From Bradyrhizobium sp. WSM471 (GTDB taxonomy: Bacteria > Pseudomonadota > Alphaproteobacteria > Rhizobiales > Xanthobacteraceae): a stretch of 64,000 nt of DNA. Within the stretch, counting starts at the first letter, position 1, and every line of letters starts with the position of its first letter. The notes beneath the pieces were generated by a model. That model was not told the origin of the DNA and did not search any database. It saw only the letters and a program-made list of their open reading frames with translations. The position numbers and the translations under genes are program-made. This document shows positions 60,917 through 64,000 of this stretch, one piece after another. Where the stretch lies: positions 7,720,017 through 7,784,016 of the forward strand of contig NZ_CM001442.1 of the NCBI RefSeq assembly GCF_000244915.1, written 5' to 3'.

Positions 60917-61675
60917 CTAGAACCAGCGTTCGCCGACGAACACGGTGTCGCCGGGGCTCAAGGGAGTGCCGAGCGGCACCACGGCGCGCATGGCGCCGCC
61001 GGCTTCGGTGTGCGTAACGGTGACCACGTCGCGCTTGGCGCGCGGCGAGAAGCCGCCGGCGATCGCGACGGCGCTTTCGACCGTCATGTTCGGCACGTAA
61101 GGATACTGGCCAGGCGCGGAGACTTCGCCGAGAATGAAGAACGGGCGATAGGCCTCGATCTCGACGGCGACGGAGGGCTCGCGGATGTAGCCGTTGCGCA
61201 GCCGTGCGGCGATCTCGCCGGCAAGGCCCGCCGGCGTGCGGCCGCGTGCCGGCACGCCGCCGATCAGCGGCATGGTGATGGAGCCGCCGGCGTCGATCGC
61301 GTAGCTGTTGGTGAGACCTTCCTGGCCGTAGACCACGACGCGCAGCCTGTCGCCGGCATCGAGATGGTAAGAGGCGTCATAGCGAACAGGCGCCGCCATC
61401 GGCGCGGCATAACCGACCGGCATGGGCGCCGGCGAGGAGGCAAAGGAATTGCTGAGCGCTGCGATGGCGCCGCCGCCGCTGCCGACGACGACCGGCTGCG
61501 GCGCGTTGTACGGCTGGCCATAGGCCATCGAATCGAGATCGGCGCGCGGCTGCACATAGGCGACGGGACCAGCGGTTTGCATGCAGCCGCCAAGGGTCAG
61601 CGCGGCGGACGCTGCCAAGGACGCTGCCAAGGACGCTGCCAACTTCGACCATCGAAACGCGCGTGCAACCGGCAC
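60917..61675 (-). CDS. Polysaccharide export lipoprotein (Wza/OtnA family)
   Basis: A 252-residue outer-membrane-directed lipoprotein. The signal peptide contains three LAAS units from a perfect 12-base tandem repeat and ends in the lipobox LGGC. The poly_export domain is YHLDAGDRLRVVVYGQEGLT to EPSVAVEIEAYRPFFILGEV, followed by an SLBB-like part (SAPGQYPYVPNMTVESAVAI). The start is GTG 61675 with AGGGA eight bases upstream. It is a short Wza relative without partner Wzc/Wzy genes nearby, so the exported polymer is unknown. Confidence 0.87.
   Translation of the reverse strand: MPVARAFRWSKLAASLAASLAASAALTLGGCMQTAGPVAYVQPRADLDSMAYGQPYNAPQPVVVGSGGGAIAALSNSFASSPAPMPVGYAAPMAAPVRYDASYHLDAGDRLRVVVYGQEGLTNSYAIDAGGSITMPLIGGVPARGRTPAGLAGEIAARLRNGYIREPSVAVEIEAYRPFFILGEVSAPGQYPYVPNMTVESAVAIAGGFSPRAKRDVVTVTHTEAGGAMRAVVPLGTPLSPGDTVFVGERWF
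61607..61642. repeat. Three perfect 12-base tandem repeats in a signal-peptide coding region
   Basis: GGACGCTGCCAA occurs three times head to tail (61607, 61619 and 61631). On the minus strand it encodes repeated Leu-Ala-Ala-Ser in the hydrophobic core of the export lipoprotein signal. Copy-number change would keep the frame. Confidence 0.9.
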
Positions 61676-61780
61676 CGGACCTATCCCTCGAAACGAGACA
61701 GATCCAGTGATGCACCGGTTATGGTTAATAAAGCGTTGAGGGGGCGGGTGGCGCCTCAGCAGCGTGAGCAAAGGGGCAAG

Positions 61781-61912
61781 GTGCGCTCCCTCTCCCGCTT
61801 GCGGGAGAGGGTTGGGGAGAGGGTGTCTCCGCACAGGGACTGTCCCCCAGAGGATAGAACCCTCACCCGGCGCTATGCGCCGACCTCCCCCGCAAGCGAG
61901 AGAGGTGCACCA
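61781..61912. repeat. Intergenic palindromic repeat, family G
   Basis: CTCTCCCGCTTGCGGGAGAG at one end and CTCCCCCGCAAGCGAGAGAG at the other, with an inner CGGCGCTATGCGCCG hairpin. It lies between the export lipoprotein start and the msrA stop. Confidence 0.82.
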
Positions 61913-61927
61913 CCTTCGTGGTTAGAC

Positions 61928-62584
61928 CTACGCGCTCACACCCGCGCCGATCGGGCAGGACACGCCGGTGCCGCCCAGGCCACAATAGCCGGCGGGATTC
62001 TTGGCCAGATATTGCTGATGATAGTCCTCGGCAAAGTAGAATTCGCCGGCGGGTGCGATCTCGGTGGTGATGGTGCCGAGACCTTTTGCAGTAAGCGCCT
62101 TCTGATAGAGCACCTTCGATTGATCGGCCGCTTTCTTCTGCGCGTGTGAAGTGGTGTAGATCGCGCTTCGATATTGCGTGCCGACGTCGTTGCCCTGACG
62201 CATGCCTTGCGTCGGGTTGTGGCTCTCCCAGAACGTCTTCAACAGCTTCTCGTACGACACCTTGTTCGGATCGAACACGACCAGCACCACTTCGGTGTGA
62301 CCGGTGCGGCCCGAGCAGGTCTCTTCATAGGTCGGGTTCGGCGTGTGGCCGCCGGCATAGCCGACGGCGGTGGCGTAAACGCCCTCGCCGAGCTCCCAGA
62401 ACTTGCGCTCGGCGCCCCAGAAGCAGCCGAGCCCGAACACGGCCTGCTCGAGACCAGCGGGATAAGGCGGCTGCAACTTCGCGCCGTTGACGAAATGGGT
62501 GGTCGCGGTCGGAATGGCTTGCGCACGGCCCGGCAGCGCTTCCGTGGCGCTCGGCAATGCGGTGGTTTTGCGCATGAACAGCAT
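61928..62584 (-). CDS. msrA: Peptide-methionine (S)-S-oxide reductase
   Basis: A 218-residue repair enzyme reducing methionine sulfoxide in proteins. The catalytic Cys is in [17 protein letters not shown]; the family blocks [20 protein letters not shown] and [20 protein letters not shown] follow. The C-terminal [14 protein letters not shown] supplies resolving Cys residues. About 45 extra N-terminal residues, as in many proteobacterial MsrA, precede the core. ATG 62584 has GGAG eight bases upstream. Confidence 0.95.
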   Translation of the reverse strand: MLFMRKTTALPSATEALPGRAQAIPTATTHFVNGAKLQPPYPAGLEQAVFGLGCFWGAERKFWELGEGVYATAVGYAGGHTPNPTYEETCSGRTGHTEVVLVVFDPNKVSYEKLLKTFWESHNPTQGMRQGNDVGTQYRSAIYTTSHAQKKAADQSKVLYQKALTAKGLGTITTEIAPAGEFYFAEDYHQQYLAKNPAGYCGLGGTGVSCPIGAGVSA

Positions 62585-62758
62585 GGACGGATCTCCAAGA
62601 ACGAGCTGCCCGTCGCCAAGGACAAGCTATTGAGCCAAGGCAATGAGCCAAGCGCTCAGGCGGCGCGCTCGCGATCAGTTGGGAATATAGGTCTTTACGC
62701 GCAAAGGGGCAGCCCTGTTACGCCGCGCGCGGCCGCTTCAGTCGCGCGAATTGAAAGC

Positions 62759-63076
62759 TCAATCCCGGGAATAGCCGATCAGCGGCTTGCGCGGGCGGAA
62801 CAGGATCATCAGGAGGATGCCGAGAATGCCGAGGACAGCGAAAACCGGCTGATCCAGCACCAGCCGGATCACCGAGGTCCAGAGCCAGGGCGCCTTGGCC
62901 TCGACCCAGGTCCGGAATGCCGTCTGGCTGGCCTGATTGATGTCGTTCCAGAACTGGCCGAAGCGGGTGAACCGCAGGGTCTGGTCGGCCACCCAGCGGG
63001 CGCCGTCATAGACCATGAAGATGAACCCGCCGGCGAGCAGCAACAGCCCAATCAGTCGGAAAAAGCCGCGGATCAT
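62759..63076 (-). CDS. Small membrane protein of unknown function
   Basis: A 105-residue protein with two predicted helices: [20 protein letters not shown] near the N-terminus and [17 protein letters not shown] near the C-terminus, joined by an amphipathic loop with several Trp. AGGGTGAGG lies directly upstream of the ATG. A perfect 18-base palindrome and TATATA lie just upstream of that site. The gene diverges from rpsT. Confidence 0.82.
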   Translation of the reverse strand: MIRGFFRLIGLLLLAGGFIFMVYDGARWVADQTLRFTRFGQFWNDINQASQTAFRTWVEAKAPWLWTSVIRLVLDQPVFAVLGILGILLMILFRPRKPLIGYSRD

Positions 63077-63091
63077 GCCTCACCCTATATA

Positions 63092-63109
63092 GTCGTCCGA
63101 TCGGACGAC
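63092..63109. promoter_or_regulatory. Perfect 18-base palindrome upstream of the small membrane protein gene
   Basis: GTCGTCCGATCGGACGAC reads the same on both strands and abuts TATATA on the minus-strand side, where a -10 element would lie. CGATCGGACGA recurs at 63806-63816 and, with one change, at 63915-63925. Regulator unknown. Confidence 0.45.
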
Positions 63110-63220
63110 CCTCGGAACGCCGCCAGCCAATACAAGGGAGACGGCAGAAATTCAACCTCTTCAGGGCGTTACGGCACTCATCCCCACCCTGAGGGGCTGC
63201 TTTTGCAGCCCGGGAAAGCG

Positions 63221-63249
63221 TTGACGGTGCCAAAGACCCTCTCTATAAG
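63221..63249 (+). promoter_or_regulatory. Sigma-70-type promoter of rpsT
   Basis: TTGACG (63221-63226) and TATAAG (63244-63249) are separated by exactly 17 bases, close to the housekeeping consensus, and point at rpsT. A perfect hairpin GGGCTGC-TTTT-GCAGCCC (63194-63211) lies just upstream. Confidence 0.8.
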
Positions 63250-63303
63250 GGCGCCAACTGGCGGCGGGCGCAATCCTGCCGCCGCTGTTCTTTGAGCAGA
63301 TGC

Positions 63304-63356
63304 AGGCTCCTTGGGCTTAGAGGCTCTTTGGGCTTAGAGGCTCCTTGGGGCCTCAG
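63304..63356. repeat. Three tandem ~17-base repeats in the rpsT leader
   Basis: AGGCTCCTTGGGCTTAG (63304), AGGCTCTTTGGGCTTAG (63321) and a partial third copy starting AGGCTCCTTGGGG (63338) lie in the 5' leader between the rpsT promoter and its start codon. Confidence 0.85.
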
Positions 63357-63497
63357 AGACAGCCGCAAGGCCGTCGCTCTTGTTCCAGGAATAGCCTAGC
63401 AACCGAACACCCTAATTCCGAGCGTCGATTACGCGGTCAAGCAAGCCGGCGCTACCCGACCAAGACGCGACCGGTACCCGCAAAGGACATTGAGACC

Positions 63498-63764
63498 ATG
63501 GCCAATACCACCTCCGCCAAGAAAGCGACGCGCAAGATCGCCCGCCGCACCGCCGTCAACAAGTCGCGCCGCACCCAGATGCGCGGTGCCGTGCGTAACG
63601 TCGAAGAAGCGATCAAGACCGGCGATCGCGCCGCTGCCGTGACGGCGCTGGCGAATGCCGAGCCCGCCTTGATGCGCGCCGCGCAGCGAAACATCATTCA
63701 TAAGAACAATGCCAGCCGCAAAGTCTCGCGGCTCACCGCGCAGATCGCCAAGCTCGCCAAGTAA
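63498..63764 (+). CDS. rpsT: 30S ribosomal protein S20
   Basis: An 88-residue basic protein binding 16S rRNA in the small subunit. It starts [20 protein letters not shown] and carries the S20 blocks [17 protein letters not shown] and [23 protein letters not shown] 63498 has AAAGGA at 63482-63487. It has its own promoter with a leader of about 240 bases, which is long enough for the autogenous control known for S20 in other bacteria. A strong terminator follows. dnaA often comes next in alphaproteobacteria but is outside the window. Confidence 0.97.
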   Translation: MANTTSAKKATRKIARRTAVNKSRRTQMRGAVRNVEEAIKTGDRAAAVTALANAEPALMRAAQRNIIHKNNASRKVSRLTAQIAKLAK

Positions 63765-63843
63765 GCTCACCAAGTAAGCTCGCGAGTGATCTAGCAGCAT
63801 TCGTTCGATCGGACGATCCGGTCGCACATCGCATACGTCAAAC

Positions 63844-63870
63844 AGCCCGGCATCACGCCGGGCTTTTTTG
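63844..63870 (+). terminator. Rho-independent terminator of rpsT
   Basis: AGCCCGGC pairs with GCCGGGCT around loop ATCAC and is followed by a T6 run. It lies about 80 bases past the rpsT stop. Confidence 0.93.
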
Positions 63871-64000
63871 TTGCTTGCCATATTCACGCAAGCAGTCACG
63901 CACCGAGCGACCTTCGATCGGAGGATTGCGGCGTTTGCACCATGACGTGTCCCGTAGTTTTACCTGCGAACGGTTTTGCAACAGCGGAAACTTCCACCGC
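63871..64000. other. Non-coding end of the window
   Basis: No gene start is visible. It holds a CGATCGGAGGA element at 63915 and is probably the upstream region of the next gene. I see no DnaA-box consensus (TTATCCACA) in it. Confidence 0.4.

Noticed and set aside
1..64000. CRISPR array or phage module
   Set aside because: The repeats seen are palindromic single elements or two- to three-copy tandem slips, with no regular spacer array and no cas or phage structural genes.
63871..64000. Origin of replication next to rpsT
   Set aside because: dnaA may follow, but no DnaA-box cluster or AT-rich unwinding region is visible before the window ends.

Overview
The window reads as a chromosomal segment of a high-GC alphaproteobacterium, most likely Bradyrhizobium or a close relative in the Nitrobacteraceae. 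The evidence is a RegS/RegR redox two-component pair with His219 and Asp63 at the positions I recall for B. japonicum, an intracellular PHB depolymerase, many ABC and Bug-type solute-binding proteins, TTG/GTG starts behind good ribosome binding sites, and at least ten families of intergenic palindromic repeats. I see no nod/nif genes, phage or CRISPR. It looks like ordinary core chromosome decorated with repeats and two insertion sequences.

Layout. 1-9.9 kb: the 3' part of glnD, ogt, a DUF1304 membrane protein, two tandem paralogous branched-chain-type solute-binding proteins, a DUF1330 protein, a class A penicillin-binding protein and a YgjP-like metallopeptidase. 10-16 kb: phaZ, an ABC-2 export pair (permease and ATPase), divergent regS-regR, and mmcB. 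16.0-17.4 kb: an IS110-family element of the IS1111 type, inserted precisely into a palindromic repeat. 17.6-24.9 kb: two convergent GH13 glucosidases, an MBL-fold hydrolase, a PHB-depolymerase-like esterase and an LLM flavin monooxygenase. 25.05-26.6 kb: an IS1182-type element, also inside a palindromic repeat. 26.8-30.3 kb: a cytochrome P450, an SDR and an HWE-type histidine kinase.

30.5-41.7 kb is a cyclic-di-GMP region: GGDEF-EAL, then a five-gene liv-type ABC operon (SBP-livG-livF-livH-livM, coupled by 4-base overlaps), then a 1036-residue sensor-GGDEF-EAL and a PAS-GGDEF protein starting one base after it. 41.8-48.7 kb: tRNA-Arg(CCG), two small conserved-looking ORFs, dinB, a 3-methyladenine glycosylase I, a metallophosphoesterase overlapping a cyclic-nucleotide-binding protein, a GNAT, a UppS-like prenyltransferase and a membrane-protein/winged-helix-regulator pair with a clear candidate operator. 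48.8-57.8 kb: a trypsin-like protease, an orphan Bug-type binding protein, a VOC protein, an acyl-CoA synthetase, an HD-GYP protein and a two-subunit molybdenum hydroxylase. 58.2-64 kb: two alpha/beta hydrolases, small unknown proteins, a Wza-type polysaccharide export lipoprotein, msrA, a small membrane protein and rpsT with a good sigma-70-like promoter and terminator. dnaA often follows rpsT in alphaproteobacteria, but that lies outside the window.

The most interesting signal is the IS1111-type element. Removing bases 16031-17421 restores a palindromic repeat that aligns without gaps to the intact copy at 19322-19459. The non-coding segment downstream of its transposase contains, on either side of a small hairpin, one stretch matching the left target flank and one complementary to the right target flank. 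This is the layout expected of a bridge/seek RNA target loop. It suggests an RNA-guided transposon programmed to land in this host's own dispersed palindromes.
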